Assembly: GCA_900768135.1 (NCBI GenBank)
Contig: CAAGBT010000055.1
Location: forward strand, 1-64,000
DNA: 64,000 bases
Origin: an uncultured Oscillospiraceae bacterium
GTDB taxonomy: Bacteria > Bacillota > Clostridia > Oscillospirales > Oscillospiraceae
Reading direction: 5' to 3'
Below the pieces are notes generated by a model. The model worked only from the letters and a program-made list of their open reading frames with translations. It did not search any database and was not told the origin of the DNA. The position numbers and the translations under genes were made by a program. Numbering within the stretch: position 1 is the stretch's first letter; each line of letters opens with the position of its first letter. Shown here in pieces: positions 54,221 to 63,920 of this stretch.

Positions 54221-54507
54221 CTGCGCGGACAGAAAAGCATTCGGAATTGCAGGAAATCTTGCAAAATGTGAAGATTCCTTTCACGGCGAATGGGGACGAG
54301 TACACGGAAACGACAAAAAAGGAGAGAAAAATTTGTTCAGTTTTTTTGCACGTTCCAAAGCGATTTTCATTGATTTCAGAAGGGAGTTCCACTATAATCT
54401 AAACTGAAGCCTGTATGAGCATCTTTTAGCGGGTTTTTGACGGAATCCATGCAAAGAACGCTCTTTGGCGATACATACGATCATCAAAATTCAGGGAGGG
54501 TTTTATC
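54221..54507 (+). other. upstream region of the hydroxyglutarate operon
   Basis: 287 bases without a gene: about 150 AT-richer bases with nothing recognisable, then the gct promoter at 54370-54398 and a transcribed leader of about 100 bases ending in CAGGGAGGG. Confidence 0.6.
54370..54398 (+). promoter_or_regulatory. promoter of the gct-gcdA-hgd operon
   Basis: TTGATT (54370-54375), 17-base spacer, TATAAT (54393-54398). Confidence 0.8.
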
Positions 54508-55605
54508 TTGAATAAGGTCATGTCACTGCACGATGCCGTTGCCAAGTACGTCGAAAACGGCGACGTACTCGCCACCGGCGGCTTCACCACCAACCGCAAG
54601 CCCTATGCGGCGGTTTCCGAGATCCTGCGTCAGGGGCAGAAGGACTTCATCGTTTACGCCGGTCCCGGCGGCGGCGAGGTCGATATGCTCATCGGCGAGG
54701 GCCGCGTGGCAGCTTACATCAACTGCTACACTGCAAACTCCGGCTACACCAACGTTTCCCGCCGCTTCCGCGCGTTCATCGAGCAGGGCAAGCTCACCTA
54801 CGAGGACTATTCGCAGGACGTGCTGATGCTCATGCTCCACGCCTCTTCCCTCGGCCTCCCGTTCCTGCCGGTGCGCCTGATGCAGGGCAGCGGCCTGATG
54901 AAATTCTGGGGCATCAGCGAGGAAAAGCGCGCGTCCATGCCCAAGATGGATCCGCTCAAGTGCGTTGAGATCGAGAACCCGATGGTCAAGGGTCAGAAGG
55001 TCGTGGCGGTTCCCGTGCCGAAGATCGACACCGCGCTCATCCATGTGCAGCAGGCCTCGCCGGACGGCACCTGCATCATCTGCGGCGATGAGTTCCACGA
55101 CATCGACATCGCGGTCGCCGCGCGCAAGACCATTGTGACCTGCGAGGAGATCGTCTCCAACGAGTACATCCGCCGCGACCCGACCAAGACCCGTATCTTC
55201 GGCGAGTGCGTGCAGGCGGTCGTGAAGGCGCCCTACGGCGCATGGCCCGCCCAGTGCTATGACTACTATGACGACGACGATGCGGCGCTGAAGGAATATG
55301 ACAAGGCTTCCAAGTATCAGGATGCCGAGGATGCCGTCAAGCAGCTGGAAAAGGCCGCTGCCAAGGCTGCCAAGGCGCTGGAGAAGGCGCCTGAGGACGA
55401 GAAGCTCAAGCTGGCTGCGGAGACCGCGCAGAAGGCCTACGAGCTGGCCGCGAGCGGCGAAAAGATCCCCGAGACCTTCAAGGACTTCCTTGACAAGTGG
55501 GTCTACAGCTGCGCCGACCAGGCCGCGCTGCTCGACAAGATCGGCGGCAGCCGCCTGATGCGCCTGAAAAACGAGCCGCATCTCGGTTATTCCACTACAC
55601 ACTAA
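54508..55605 (+). CDS. gctA: glutaconate CoA-transferase subunit A
   Basis: 365 residues; TTG start at 54508, seven bases behind AGGGAGGG. Family pattern is continuous: KVMSLHDAVAKYV, GGFTTNRKPYAAVSEILRQG, YINCYTANSGYTNVSRRFR, LPFLPVRLMQGSGL, and TCEEIVSNEYIRRDPTKT. With GctB it moves CoA from acetyl-CoA or glutaconyl-CoA to (R)-2-hydroxyglutarate. About 47 residues (271-317, Ala/Lys/Glu-rich, helical, e.g. AVKQLEKAAAKAAKALEKAP) appear inserted before the conserved C-terminal KDFLDKWVYS; the Acidaminococcus protein lacks them as far as I recall. Confidence 0.95.
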   Translation: MNKVMSLHDAVAKYVENGDVLATGGFTTNRKPYAAVSEILRQGQKDFIVYAGPGGGEVDMLIGEGRVAAYINCYTANSGYTNVSRRFRAFIEQGKLTYEDYSQDVLMLMLHASSLGLPFLPVRLMQGSGLMKFWGISEEKRASMPKMDPLKCVEIENPMVKGQKVVAVPVPKIDTALIHVQQASPDGTCIICGDEFHDIDIAVAARKTIVTCEEIVSNEYIRRDPTKTRIFGECVQAVVKAPYGAWPAQCYDYYDDDDAALKEYDKASKYQDAEDAVKQLEKAAAKAAKALEKAPEDEKLKLAAETAQKAYELAASGEKIPETFKDFLDKWVYSCADQAALLDKIGGSRLMRLKNEPHLGYSTTH

Positions 55606-55627
55606 GGTTTGGGAGGCTAAAAAGAAA

Positions 55628-56434
55628 ATGGCTGATTATACGAAGTATACCAAGCAGGAAATGCAGGCTTATGCCATCGCCAAGAGCATTAAGGAAAACC
55701 AGATCGTCATCGTCGGCACGGGCCTGCCGCTGATCGGCGCGTCCCTTGCCAAGCGCGCGGTCTGCCCCAGCTGCCACCCCATCGTTGAGTCGGGCCTGAT
55801 GGACTGCGACCCCGTTGAGGTCCCCCGCTCCGTGGGCGACAACCGCTTTATGGCGCACTGCGCCGTGCAGTGGCCGAACATCCGCTTCGTCGGCTTTGAG
55901 GCCAACGAGTGGCTGCACGACGAGGATCGTCTCGTCGCCTTCATCGGCGGCGCGCAGATCGATCCCTACGGCAACGTGAACTCCACCTGCATCTTCGGCA
56001 AGGGCGACTATCTCCAGCCCACAACGCGCTTCACCGGCTCCGGCGGCGCGAACGGCATTGCCACCTACTGCAACACCATCATCATGATGCAGCACCAGAA
56101 GCGCCGCTTCATGGATCATGTGGACTACATCACCTCCTGCGGCTGGATGGACGGCCCCGGCGGCCGCGAGCGCGCAGGCCTGCCCGGCAACCGCGGCCCG
56201 CAGATGGTCGTGACCGACCTCGGCATTATGAAGTTCGACGACGAGACCAAGCGGATGTACCTTGCCTACTACTATCCGTTCTCCAGCCCTGAGATGGTGC
56301 AGGAGAACACGGGCTTCGAGATCGACGTCTCCCGCGCGGAGCTGATGGAAGGCCCCTCTCCGGAGATCATCCGCCTCATCCGCGAGGAGATCGACCCCGG
56401 TCAGGCGTTCATCAAGGTTCCCAAGGAAAAGTAA
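55628..56434 (+). CDS. gctB: glutaconate CoA-transferase subunit B
   Basis: 268 residues. The start YTKYTKQEMQAYAIAKSIKENQIVI, in parts, VIVGTGLPLIGASLAKR and the later VESGLMDCDPVEVPRSVGD follow GctB; the CoA-ester forming Glu of the family lies in the VESG region near 54. Twenty-two bases behind gctA. With GctA it forms the heteromeric enzyme that activates 2-hydroxyglutarate. Confidence 0.95.
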   Translation: MADYTKYTKQEMQAYAIAKSIKENQIVIVGTGLPLIGASLAKRAVCPSCHPIVESGLMDCDPVEVPRSVGDNRFMAHCAVQWPNIRFVGFEANEWLHDEDRLVAFIGGAQIDPYGNVNSTCIFGKGDYLQPTTRFTGSGGANGIATYCNTIIMMQHQKRRFMDHVDYITSCGWMDGPGGRERAGLPGNRGPQMVVTDLGIMKFDDETKRMYLAYYYPFSSPEMVQENTGFEIDVSRAELMEGPSPEIIRLIREEIDPGQAFIKVPKEK

Positions 56435-56466
56435 TTCCGTTAATTCAATAAGAAGGAGATACAAAT

Positions 56467-58236
56467 ATGAGCGAATATTCCATGCCCTCTTATTTCCAGA
56501 CCATGCCGGTGATCGGCAAGGAGCTTGTCTCGTTCCACGAGGACAACGCTGCTGAGATCCAGGCGGTCGAGCAGGAAATCCATGAGATCCGCGAGGCCGC
56601 CCTTGAAGCCGGCAAGAGTACCGAGGCGCTCAATGAGTCCGGCCAGTGGACCGCGATGCAGCGCATCATGGAGCTGGTTGACGAAGGCACCTGGTGTCCC
56701 CTCAACAGCCTCTACAATCCTGAGGACAACAAGAACGGCAGCGTGGGCATCGTCAAGGGTCTCGGCCGCATCGACGGCAAGTGGGCCGTCATCATCGCCA
56801 GCGACAACAAGAAGCTCGCCGGCGCGTGGGTTCCCGGCCAGGCGGACAGCCTGCTGCGCGGAAGCGACACGGCCAAGCGCCTGCGCATCCCTCTGGTTTA
56901 CGTTCTCAACTGCTCCGGCGTGAAGCTCGACGAGCAGGAGAAGGTCTATCCCAACCGCCGCGGCGGCGGCACCCCGTTCTATCGCAACAGCGAGCTGAAC
57001 CAGATGGGCGTGCCTGTCATCGTTGGCATTTACGGCACCAACCCCGCCGGCGGCGGCTACCACTCCATTTCCCCGACCATTCTGATCGCGCATCAGGACG
57101 CCAACATGGCAGTCGGCGGCGCGGGCATCGTGGGCGGCATGAGTCCTAAGGGCCATGTGGATAAGGAAGCGGCCGAGGCGCTCATTCAGGCGCAGAAGAA
57201 CCTGAAGAGCGACATTCCGGGTACTGTGTCCATTCACTATGGCGAGACGGGCTTCTTCCGCGAGGTCTATGCCGATGAGGAAGGCGTGCTGGCGGGCATC
57301 CGCAAGTACATGGACATGCTTCCGGCTTACGATCCCGAGTTCTTCCGCGTGGACGATCCCAAGGAGCCGCTGTTCGATGCCAACGATCTTTACAGCATCG
57401 TTCCGTTCAACCAGAAGCGCTCCTACGACATGGTCGAGGTTATGGCGCGCCTGTTCGATGGCTCCGAGTTCATGGAATATAAGCACGGCTACGGCCCCGA
57501 GATGATCACCGGCCTTGCCAAGATTGACGGCCTGCTCGTCGGCGTCGTCGCCAACTATCAGGGCATGCTGATGAATTATCCCGAGTACAAGATGGCGACC
57601 TACGGCCAGGCGATGGGCGTGGGCGGCAAGCTGTACCGCCAGGGCCTGATCAAGATGAACGAGTTCGTCACCCTCTGCGCCCGCGACCGCATCCCGATGC
57701 TGTGGATCCAGGATACCACCGGCATCGACGTCGGCAACGACGCCGAGCGCGCGGAGCTGCTTGGCCTTGGCCAGAGCCTGATCTACTCCATCCAGTCCAG
57801 CAAGCTGCCGATGATGGAGATCACGCTGCGCAAGGGTACTGCGGCGGCGCACTATGTTCTCGGCGGCCCGCAGGGCAACGACAACAACGCCTTCTCCATC
57901 GGCACCGCCACCACTGAGATCTACGTTATGCACGGCGAGACCGCAGCGGCCGCCATGTATGCCCGCCGCCTGGTGAAGGAAGAAAAGGCCGGCGAGGATC
58001 TGCAGCCCACCATCGACAAGATGAACGCCCTCATTCAGGATTACGCCAGAAAGTCCAGCCCGAAGTTCTGCGCCAAGGCGGGCCTGACGGACGAGATCGT
58101 TGATATGAACGATATGCGCCCGTACATTCAGGCATTTGCCAACGCCTGCTATCAGAATCCCGAGAGCATCTGCCCGTTCCATCAAATGCTGCTGCCGCGC
58201 GTGATCCGCGACTACGACAACCTCAATCAGCACTAA
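56467..58236 (+). CDS. gcdA: glutaconyl-CoA decarboxylase alpha subunit (carboxyltransferase)
   Basis: 589 residues. A two-domain acyl-CoA carboxyltransferase: N-domain with VPGQADSLLRGSDTAKRLRI and GIYGTNPAGGGYHSISPTI, C-domain with LWIQDTTGIDVGNDAERAE and FSIGTATTEIYVMHGETAAA. It removes the carboxyl group of glutaconyl-CoA onto the biotin of GcdC. AGAAGGAGA precedes the ATG. Its position between gctAB and hgdCAB is that found in Acidaminococcus. Confidence 0.95.
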   Translation: MSEYSMPSYFQTMPVIGKELVSFHEDNAAEIQAVEQEIHEIREAALEAGKSTEALNESGQWTAMQRIMELVDEGTWCPLNSLYNPEDNKNGSVGIVKGLGRIDGKWAVIIASDNKKLAGAWVPGQADSLLRGSDTAKRLRIPLVYVLNCSGVKLDEQEKVYPNRRGGGTPFYRNSELNQMGVPVIVGIYGTNPAGGGYHSISPTILIAHQDANMAVGGAGIVGGMSPKGHVDKEAAEALIQAQKNLKSDIPGTVSIHYGETGFFREVYADEEGVLAGIRKYMDMLPAYDPEFFRVDDPKEPLFDANDLYSIVPFNQKRSYDMVEVMARLFDGSEFMEYKHGYGPEMITGLAKIDGLLVGVVANYQGMLMNYPEYKMATYGQAMGVGGKLYRQGLIKMNEFVTLCARDRIPMLWIQDTTGIDVGNDAERAELLGLGQSLIYSIQSSKLPMMEITLRKGTAAAHYVLGGPQGNDNNAFSIGTATTEIYVMHGETAAAAMYARRLVKEEKAGEDLQPTIDKMNALIQDYARKSSPKFCAKAGLTDEIVDMNDMRPYIQAFANACYQNPESICPFHQMLLPRVIRDYDNLNQH

Positions 58237-58299
58237 AATCCGCTCCCGCGCACGGCGTGAGCCGTGCGCGGCGCGAAGCACTGCGAGGCTTTACTTACT

Positions 58300-59091
58300 A
58301 TGAGCATTTATACCATGGGCATCGACGTGGGGTCTACCGCGTCGAAGTGTGTGATCCTGAAGGATGGCAGCGAGATCGCTGCAAAATCGCTCGTTGCGGT
58401 CGGCACCGGCACGTCCGGCCCCGCGCGTGCGATCGCGCAGGTGCTGGAGAGCGCCGGCATGACGCGCGAGCAGATGGATTTCGTTCTTGCTACGGGCTAC
58501 GGACGCAACAGCCTCGACGGGCTTGCTGATATGCAGATGAGCGAGCTGTCCTGCCATGCGCGCGGCGCAGCCTTCCTGTTTCCGAACGTCCGCACGGTCG
58601 TCGATATCGGCGGGCAGGACGTGAAGGTCATCGAGATCGAAAACGGCCAGATGCGCAACTTTGTGATGAACGACAAGTGCGCGGCCGGCACGGGGCGGTT
58701 TCTCGACGTGATGGCGCGCGTGCTGGAGGTGAAGGTCGAGGATCTTGGCGACCTGGGCGACAGATCGACCAAGGAGGTCGGCATCAGCTCGACCTGCACG
58801 GTGTTTGCCGAGAGCGAGGTCATCTCACAGCTCGCCATGGGCACCGACAAGTGCGACATCATCCACGGCATCCACAAGTCCGTAGCGGGCCGCGTCTCCG
58901 GCCTGTGCCACCGCATCGGCGTGCGCGACGATGTGGTGATGACCGGCGGCGTGGCGCAGAATCACGGCATCGTGCAGGCGCTGAGCGAGCAGCTTGGCCA
59001 CGAGATCCACACCACGCCCCTGACGCAGTACAACGGCGCGCTCGGCGCGGCCCTGTTTGCGTATCAGAAAGCCCTGAAGCAGCAGAACTGA
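58300..59091 (+). CDS. hgdC: 2-hydroxyglutaryl-CoA dehydratase activator
   Basis: 263 residues; the ATG at 58300 follows TGCGAGG and begins the ASKHA fold MGIDVGSTASKCVIL. The two Cys that ligate one [4Fe-4S] cluster between the subunits are present at Cys127 (NDKCAAGTGRF) and Cys166 (SSTCTVFAES), the spacing known from Acidaminococcus. It uses ATP to drive an electron into the dehydratase. Extremely oxygen-sensitive in known cases, which fits an obligate anaerobe. Confidence 0.97.
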   Translation: MSIYTMGIDVGSTASKCVILKDGSEIAAKSLVAVGTGTSGPARAIAQVLESAGMTREQMDFVLATGYGRNSLDGLADMQMSELSCHARGAAFLFPNVRTVVDIGGQDVKVIEIENGQMRNFVMNDKCAAGTGRFLDVMARVLEVKVEDLGDLGDRSTKEVGISSTCTVFAESEVISQLAMGTDKCDIIHGIHKSVAGRVSGLCHRIGVRDDVVMTGGVAQNHGIVQALSEQLGHEIHTTPLTQYNGALGAALFAYQKALKQQN

Positions 59092-59133
59092 GCTGCACAA
59101 TACTTTTTCTAACAGCATTAGGAGGAATCAAAC

Positions 59134-60579
59134 ATGGCGAAACAAGTCAGTCCCGGCGTGCTTGCCCTGCGTAAGGTCGTCGATGACGTCTATGCCGACG
59201 CCCGCGAAGCGAAGAAGCAGGGCAAGCTGGTCGGTTGGTCCAGCTCCAAGTTCCCTTGCGAGCTTGCTGAGGCCTTTGACCTCAACGTAATGTATCCGGA
59301 GAACCAGGCCGCCGGTATCGCCGCCCAGCGCGACGGCGAGATCATGTGCCAGGCCGCCGAGGATCTCGGCTTCGACAACGATATCTGCGGCTACGCCCGC
59401 ATCTCTCTGGCTTACGCTGCCGGCAAGCGCGCAAGCCGCAAGTTCGACCCCGAGACGCTCGAATTCATCATCGATCCCAACAGCGGCAAGCCCCTCAAGG
59501 ACGAAAACGGCAAGGTCGTGATCGACCCCGAGACCGGCAAGCCCAAGAAGGACCCCAAGACGCAGGTCCCCTACACCGTTCTTGACGATATCCACGAGAT
59601 CGAGGCGCTGCCCGAGACCACCGAGAAGGAGATCGCCTACAAGAACTTCCGCCGCGAGGCCATCAAGCCCTACAAGCAGATGCGCATTCCCCAGCCCGAT
59701 TTCGTGCTGTGCTGCAACAACATCTGCAACTGCATGACCAAGTGGTATGAGAACATCGCCCGTATGTGCAACATCCCGCTCATCATGGTCGATATTCCCT
59801 ACAACAACACCGTGGAAGTCAGCGACTCTGCTGTGAAGTACGTCCGCGCCCAGTTCGACAACGCCATCCATGAGCTGGAGCAGCTTACCGGCAAGAAGTT
59901 CGACGAGAAGAAGTTCGAGCTGGCCTGCAAGCATGCCAACCGCACCGCGCAGAACTGGCTGAAGGTCTGCGACTTCCTGCAGTACAAGCCCGCGCCGATG
60001 AGCGGCTTCGATCTGTTCAACCACATGGCAGACGTTGTTACCGCCCGCGGCAAGGAAGCGGCGGCCGATGCGTTTGAGCTGCTCTCTCAGGATCTGCAGA
60101 AGAACATTGAGGAAGGCACCTCCACGCTGCCCTTCCCCGAGCAGTACCGCGTCATGTTCGAGGGCATCCCCTGCTGGCCGAAGCTCCCGAACCTCTTCAA
60201 GCCCCTCAAGGAAAACGGCATCAACGTCACCGCCGTTGTGTACGCGCCCGCGTTTGGCTTTGTCTACAACAACATGGACGAGATGGCGCGCGCCTACTAC
60301 AAGGCGCCCAACTCCGTGTGCATCGAACAGGGCGTTGCCTGGCGCGAGGGCATCTGCCGCGACAATAAGGTCGATGGCGTTCTCGTTCACTACAACCGCT
60401 CCTGCAAGCCCTGGTCCGGCTACATGGCCGAGATGCAGCGCCGCTTTACCGCCGACCTCGGCGTGCCGTGCGCCGGTTTCGACGGCGACCAGGCTGACCC
60501 GCGCAACTTCAACGAGGCGCAGTACGCCACCCGCGTACAGGGCCTGGTCGAGGCGATGGAAGCCAACAAGAAAGACTAA
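59134..60579 (+). CDS. hgdA: 2-hydroxyglutaryl-CoA dehydratase alpha subunit
   Basis: 481 residues, the family length. VLALRKVVDDVYADAREAKKQGK in parts, VLCCNNICNCMTKWYENIA with several Cys near 190-200, and MSGFDLFNHMADVV are typical. The alpha/beta heterodimer holds a [4Fe-4S] cluster and dehydrates (R)-2-hydroxyglutaryl-CoA to (E)-glutaconyl-CoA via a ketyl radical. TTAGGAGGAA precedes the ATG. Confidence 0.96.
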   Translation: MAKQVSPGVLALRKVVDDVYADAREAKKQGKLVGWSSSKFPCELAEAFDLNVMYPENQAAGIAAQRDGEIMCQAAEDLGFDNDICGYARISLAYAAGKRASRKFDPETLEFIIDPNSGKPLKDENGKVVIDPETGKPKKDPKTQVPYTVLDDIHEIEALPETTEKEIAYKNFRREAIKPYKQMRIPQPDFVLCCNNICNCMTKWYENIARMCNIPLIMVDIPYNNTVEVSDSAVKYVRAQFDNAIHELEQLTGKKFDEKKFELACKHANRTAQNWLKVCDFLQYKPAPMSGFDLFNHMADVVTARGKEAAADAFELLSQDLQKNIEEGTSTLPFPEQYRVMFEGIPCWPKLPNLFKPLKENGINVTAVVYAPAFGFVYNNMDEMARAYYKAPNSVCIEQGVAWREGICRDNKVDGVLVHYNRSCKPWSGYMAEMQRRFTADLGVPCAGFDGDQADPRNFNEAQYATRVQGLVEAMEANKKD

Positions 60580-60594
60580 GGAGGGCGTGAAAAA

Positions 60595-61740
60595 ATGAGT
60601 ATCGAAACGATCGTGAACGAATTTTCCGCCGTTGCCGCGAATCCCAAGGCTCAGCTCAAGGCCTGCAAGGAAGCCGGTAAAAAGTGCATCGGCGTGATGC
60701 CGTACTACGCTCCCGAGGAGCTGGTATACGCCGCCGGTATGATGCCCTTCGGTATGTGGGGCAGCAACGATAAGACCATTCAGCGCGCCAAGGAATACTG
60801 CGCAACGTTCTACTGCACCATCGCCCAGCTCGACCTGGAGATGCTGCTGGACGGCACGATGGATCTGCTCGACGGCGTGATCACCCCGACCATCTGCGAC
60901 ACGCTGCGTCCTATGAGCCAGAACATCCGCGTTGCCATGAGCGAGAAGCTGCCCTGCATCTTCCTCGCCCATCCCCAGAACCGCTTTGCCGGCTGGGGCA
61001 AGCAGTTCTGCCTCGATCAGTACAACAACGTTAAGGCCGGCCTTGAAAAGATCGCCGGTCACGAGATCAAGAGCGAGGATATCGCTGCGGCCATCAAGGT
61101 CTACAACAAGTCCCGCGCCGCCCGCCGCGCGTTCGTCAAGCTTGCGAGCGAGCATTGCGATGTGATCGATCCGATCATGCGCTCCGCCGTTCTCAAGGCC
61201 GCGTGGTTCATGGACAAGGCCGAGTACACCGAAAAGCTCGAAGCGCTCAACGCCGAGCTCGCCGCGCTGCCTGCCGCCAAGTGGAACGGTGTGAAGGTCG
61301 TCACCTCCGGCATCATCTGCGACAACCCGGCGCTGCTGAAGGTCTTCAAGGACAACAACGTTGCCATTGCGGCGGACGATGTGGCGCACGAATCCCGCGC
61401 GTTCCGCACCGATGCGAGCGAAGAGGGCGACCCGATGATGGCCCTTGTTGAGCAGTTCACCAACACCGACTACGATGTGCTGCTTTACGATCCGCAGTCC
61501 AGCAAGAACCGCCGCGGCGAGTTCGTTGCCAATATGGTCAAGGAATCCGGCGCGCAGGGGCTGGTGCTGTTCATGCAGCAGTTCTGCGACCCCGAGGAGA
61601 TGGAGTTCCCGTATCTGAAGAAGGCGCTCGATGCTGCCGGTATCCCGTTCATTAAGCTTGGCGTGGATCAGCAGATGCGCGACTTCGGCCAGGCGGCGAC
61701 CGCCATTCAGGCGTTTGCCGACGTGCTGGCGCTGCAGTAA
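60595..61740 (+). CDS. hgdB: 2-hydroxyglutaryl-CoA dehydratase beta subunit
   Basis: 381 residues. Family pattern: CIGVMPYYAPEELVYAAGMM near 28-47, MWGSNDKTIQRAKEYCATFY, DGVITPTICDTLRPMSQN, and a C-terminal GLVLFMQQFCDPEEMEFPYL. Cys residues at ICDTL and QFCDP positions can hold the cluster. Partner of HgdA, 15 bases downstream. Last gene of the first transcript. Confidence 0.96.
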   Translation: MSIETIVNEFSAVAANPKAQLKACKEAGKKCIGVMPYYAPEELVYAAGMMPFGMWGSNDKTIQRAKEYCATFYCTIAQLDLEMLLDGTMDLLDGVITPTICDTLRPMSQNIRVAMSEKLPCIFLAHPQNRFAGWGKQFCLDQYNNVKAGLEKIAGHEIKSEDIAAAIKVYNKSRAARRAFVKLASEHCDVIDPIMRSAVLKAAWFMDKAEYTEKLEALNAELAALPAAKWNGVKVVTSGIICDNPALLKVFKDNNVAIAADDVAHESRAFRTDASEEGDPMMALVEQFTNTDYDVLLYDPQSSKNRRGEFVANMVKESGAQGLVLFMQQFCDPEEMEFPYLKKALDAAGIPFIKLGVDQQMRDFGQAATAIQAFADVLALQ

Positions 61741-61824
61741 GAACGGCGATGCGGCCGGATGGGGCGCGGAAGAACGCCTCATCCGGAAAGCCGTTAAGAC
61801 TGTGTCAAAAAAGCACAAGCATGA

Positions 61825-61854
61825 TTGCAAAAGCGCATCATGCTTTGCTATAAT
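61825..61854 (+). promoter_or_regulatory. second promoter, for gcdDCB, overlapping a palindrome
   Basis: TTGCAA (61825-61830), 18-base spacer, TATAAT (61849-61854). AAGCATGAT (61817-61825) and ATCATGCTT (61837-61845) form a dyad around its -35 region; it could act as an operator or as a hairpin ending the hgdB transcript. Confidence 0.6.
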
Positions 61855-61880
61855 TTACACTTGAAAGGTAAAGGAAGAAC

Positions 61881-62162
61881 ATGGAATACAGCCCGCTTTT
61901 CGTTACCCTGATGGGTATCGGCACGGTGTTCTTTGGCCTGATCTGCATCATTTTCCTCACCACGATCATGGGTGGGTTGATGAAGAATCAGAAAAAAGCA
62001 ATGCCTGCCGCAGCCGCTGCCGCTCCGGCCGCCGCTCCCGCCCCGGCTCCCAAGCCGCAAGGAATGCAGCCTGAGATCGTGGCCGCGATCACCGCAGCTC
62101 TCTCCGAGGAGATCGGCATTCCCTCCCGCAGCATGAACATTGTCAACATCAAAAAAATCTAA
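61881..62162 (+). CDS. gcdD: glutaconyl-CoA decarboxylase delta subunit
   Basis: 93 residues: one transmembrane helix (LMGIGTVFFGLICIIFLTTI near 10-29), an Ala/Pro-rich linker ([18 protein letters not shown]) and a short C-terminal domain. Length and layout match the OadG/GcdD family that holds the pump together. AAAGGAAG precedes the ATG. Linker of the same kind as in GcdC next to it. Confidence 0.9.
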   Translation: MEYSPLFVTLMGIGTVFFGLICIIFLTTIMGGLMKNQKKAMPAAAAAAPAAAPAPAPKPQGMQPEIVAAITAALSEEIGIPSRSMNIVNIKKI

Positions 62163-62186
62163 TTTTATTTTTAGGAGAAAACAACT

Positions 62187-62603
62187 ATGATCAAGCAGTA
62201 CAATGTCACCGTTAACGGCACCACCTACGAAGTCACCGTCGAGTCCGCTGCCGGCGGCCGTATGGCTTCCGCTCCCGTCTCCCGCGCTGCTGCGGCTCCC
62301 GTTGCCCGCGCTGCCGCTCCCGCTCCCGCTGTTGCTCCCGCGCCTGCCGCTGCTCCCGCTGCCGCTCCCAAGGCTGCCGCTCCCGCCGGCGCCGGCACTG
62401 TCACCAGCCCCATGCCCGGCACCATTCTCGATGTCAAGGTCACGGCCGGTCAGGCTGTCAAGGCCAGCGACGTTCTGTTCATCCTCGAGGCCATGAAGAT
62501 GGAAAACGAGATCTTTGCCGGCGTGGACGGCGTGGTCTCCTCCGTTGCAGTTGCCAAGGGCGCTGCTGTTAACCCCGGCGATGTGCTGTGCGTCATCGGC
62601 TAA
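62187..62603 (+). CDS. gcdC: glutaconyl-CoA decarboxylase gamma subunit, biotin carrier
   Basis: 138 residues. An N-terminal beta strand pair ([18 protein letters not shown]), an Ala/Pro linker (about 30-70), and a biotinyl domain with the acceptor Lys104 in EAMKMENEI and the [11 protein letters not shown] strand. It carries CO2 from GcdA to the membrane subunit GcdB. AGGAGAAAAC precedes the ATG. Confidence 0.97.
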   Translation: MIKQYNVTVNGTTYEVTVESAAGGRMASAPVSRAAAAPVARAAAPAPAVAPAPAAAPAAAPKAAAPAGAGTVTSPMPGTILDVKVTAGQAVKASDVLFILEAMKMENEIFAGVDGVVSSVAVAKGAAVNPGDVLCVIG

Positions 62604-62649
62604 GGTTATCAGCGCTTCCCAACTAACTGTGAAAGGAAAAGAAACATAA

Positions 62650-63909
62650 ATGCCTGCTATTATTAACTTCCTGCAGCAGACCGGCTTCTATATGTTCGGC
62701 CAGGAAGGCAACTGGATGTGCCTCATCATGATCGGCATTTCCTTTATCCTGCTGTATCTGGCCATCGTGAAGGGCTTTGAGCCGCTGCTGCTGCTGCCCA
62801 TCGCGTTCGGTATGCTGTGCACCAACCTTCCCGGCGCGGATATGTTCCATGAGATCCTGTTTGCGGGCGGACACGTCCACTGGGAGCTGTTCGGCGGGAA
62901 CGCAATCACGCAGGAGCTGCTCGATGAGCTTGCTGCGGCTAAGGTCTCCCAGGCGGTGCTTGCACCCTGGGCTGTGGGCGACGTGGTGACGATCGGCCTG
63001 CTGGACATCCTTTACCTTGGCGTTAAGCTCGGCATCTATCCCTGCCTGATCTTCATGGGCGTTGGCTCCATGACGGACTTCGGCCCGCTGATCGCCAACC
63101 CCAAGTCCCTGCTGCTCGGCGCTGCCGCCCAGCTCGGTATCTTCATGACCTATGTTGGCACGCAGCTCCTGAACTTCACCCCGCAGGAATCCTCGTCCAT
63201 CGGTATCATCGGCGGCGCGGACGGTCCGACGGCGATCTTTGTTACGACCCGTCTTGCTCCGCATCTGCTTGGCCCCATTGCCGTTGCCGCGTATTCCTAC
63301 ATGGCGCTGGTGCCGGTCATCCAGCCGCCCATCATGAAGGCGCTGACCACCAAGGCGGAGCGCCAGATCGTGATGAAGCCGCTGCGTCAAGTCAGCAAGA
63401 AGGAGAAAATTATCTTCCCGATCATGATCACCGTGTTCGTGGCGCTGCTGGTTCCCTCCGCCGCTCCGCTGATCGCCTGCCTGATGCTCGGCAACCTGTT
63501 TAAGGAGTCCGGCGTGGTCGAACGCCTGACCAAGACCGCAGGCAACGAGCTGATGAACATCGTTACGATCTTCCTCGGCTTCACCGTTGGTGCAACGGCG
63601 ACTGCCACCACCTTCCTTTCTCTTCAGACCATCGAGATCATGTGCATGGGCGTTGTCGCATTCGGCTTCGGTACGGCCGGCGGCGTGCTGCTCGCCAAGT
63701 TCATGAACCTCTTCCTGAAGGAAAAGATCAACCCGCTGATCGGTTCCGCCGGCGTTTCCGCCGTTCCTATGGCGGCGCGCGTCTCTCAGGTCGTTGGCCA
63801 GAAGGAGAATCCCGCGAACTTCCTGCTCATGCACGCCATGGGTCCGAACGTTGCCGGTGTTATCGGCTCCGCGATCGCGGCTGGCGTCCTGATGGCGCTC
63901 TTCGGCTAA
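62650..63909 (+). CDS. gcdB: glutaconyl-CoA decarboxylase beta subunit, Na+ pump
   Basis: 419 residues with about eleven hydrophobic segments. It matches the OadB/GcdB family: GVGSMTDFGPLIANPKSLLL, IGIIGGADGPTAIFVTT with the Na+-binding Asp, and SVSQVVGQKENPANFLLMHA-like RVSQVVGQKENPANFLLMHA, all conserved. It releases CO2 from carboxybiotin and moves Na+ outward, conserving energy from glutamate fermentation. GAAAGGAAAAG precedes the ATG. Confidence 0.97.
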   Translation: MPAIINFLQQTGFYMFGQEGNWMCLIMIGISFILLYLAIVKGFEPLLLLPIAFGMLCTNLPGADMFHEILFAGGHVHWELFGGNAITQELLDELAAAKVSQAVLAPWAVGDVVTIGLLDILYLGVKLGIYPCLIFMGVGSMTDFGPLIANPKSLLLGAAAQLGIFMTYVGTQLLNFTPQESSSIGIIGGADGPTAIFVTTRLAPHLLGPIAVAAYSYMALVPVIQPPIMKALTTKAERQIVMKPLRQVSKKEKIIFPIMITVFVALLVPSAAPLIACLMLGNLFKESGVVERLTKTAGNELMNIVTIFLGFTVGATATATTFLSLQTIEIMCMGVVAFGFGTAGGVLLAKFMNLFLKEKINPLIGSAGVSAVPMAARVSQVVGQKENPANFLLMHAMGPNVAGVIGSAIAAGVLMALFG

Positions 63910-63920
63910 GGCATAAAAAT

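Noticed and set aside
59128..61830. 900-codon open frame antisense to hgdA-hgdB
   Set aside because: It covers two well-recognised genes and their spacer; His/Leu/Val-rich shadow product.
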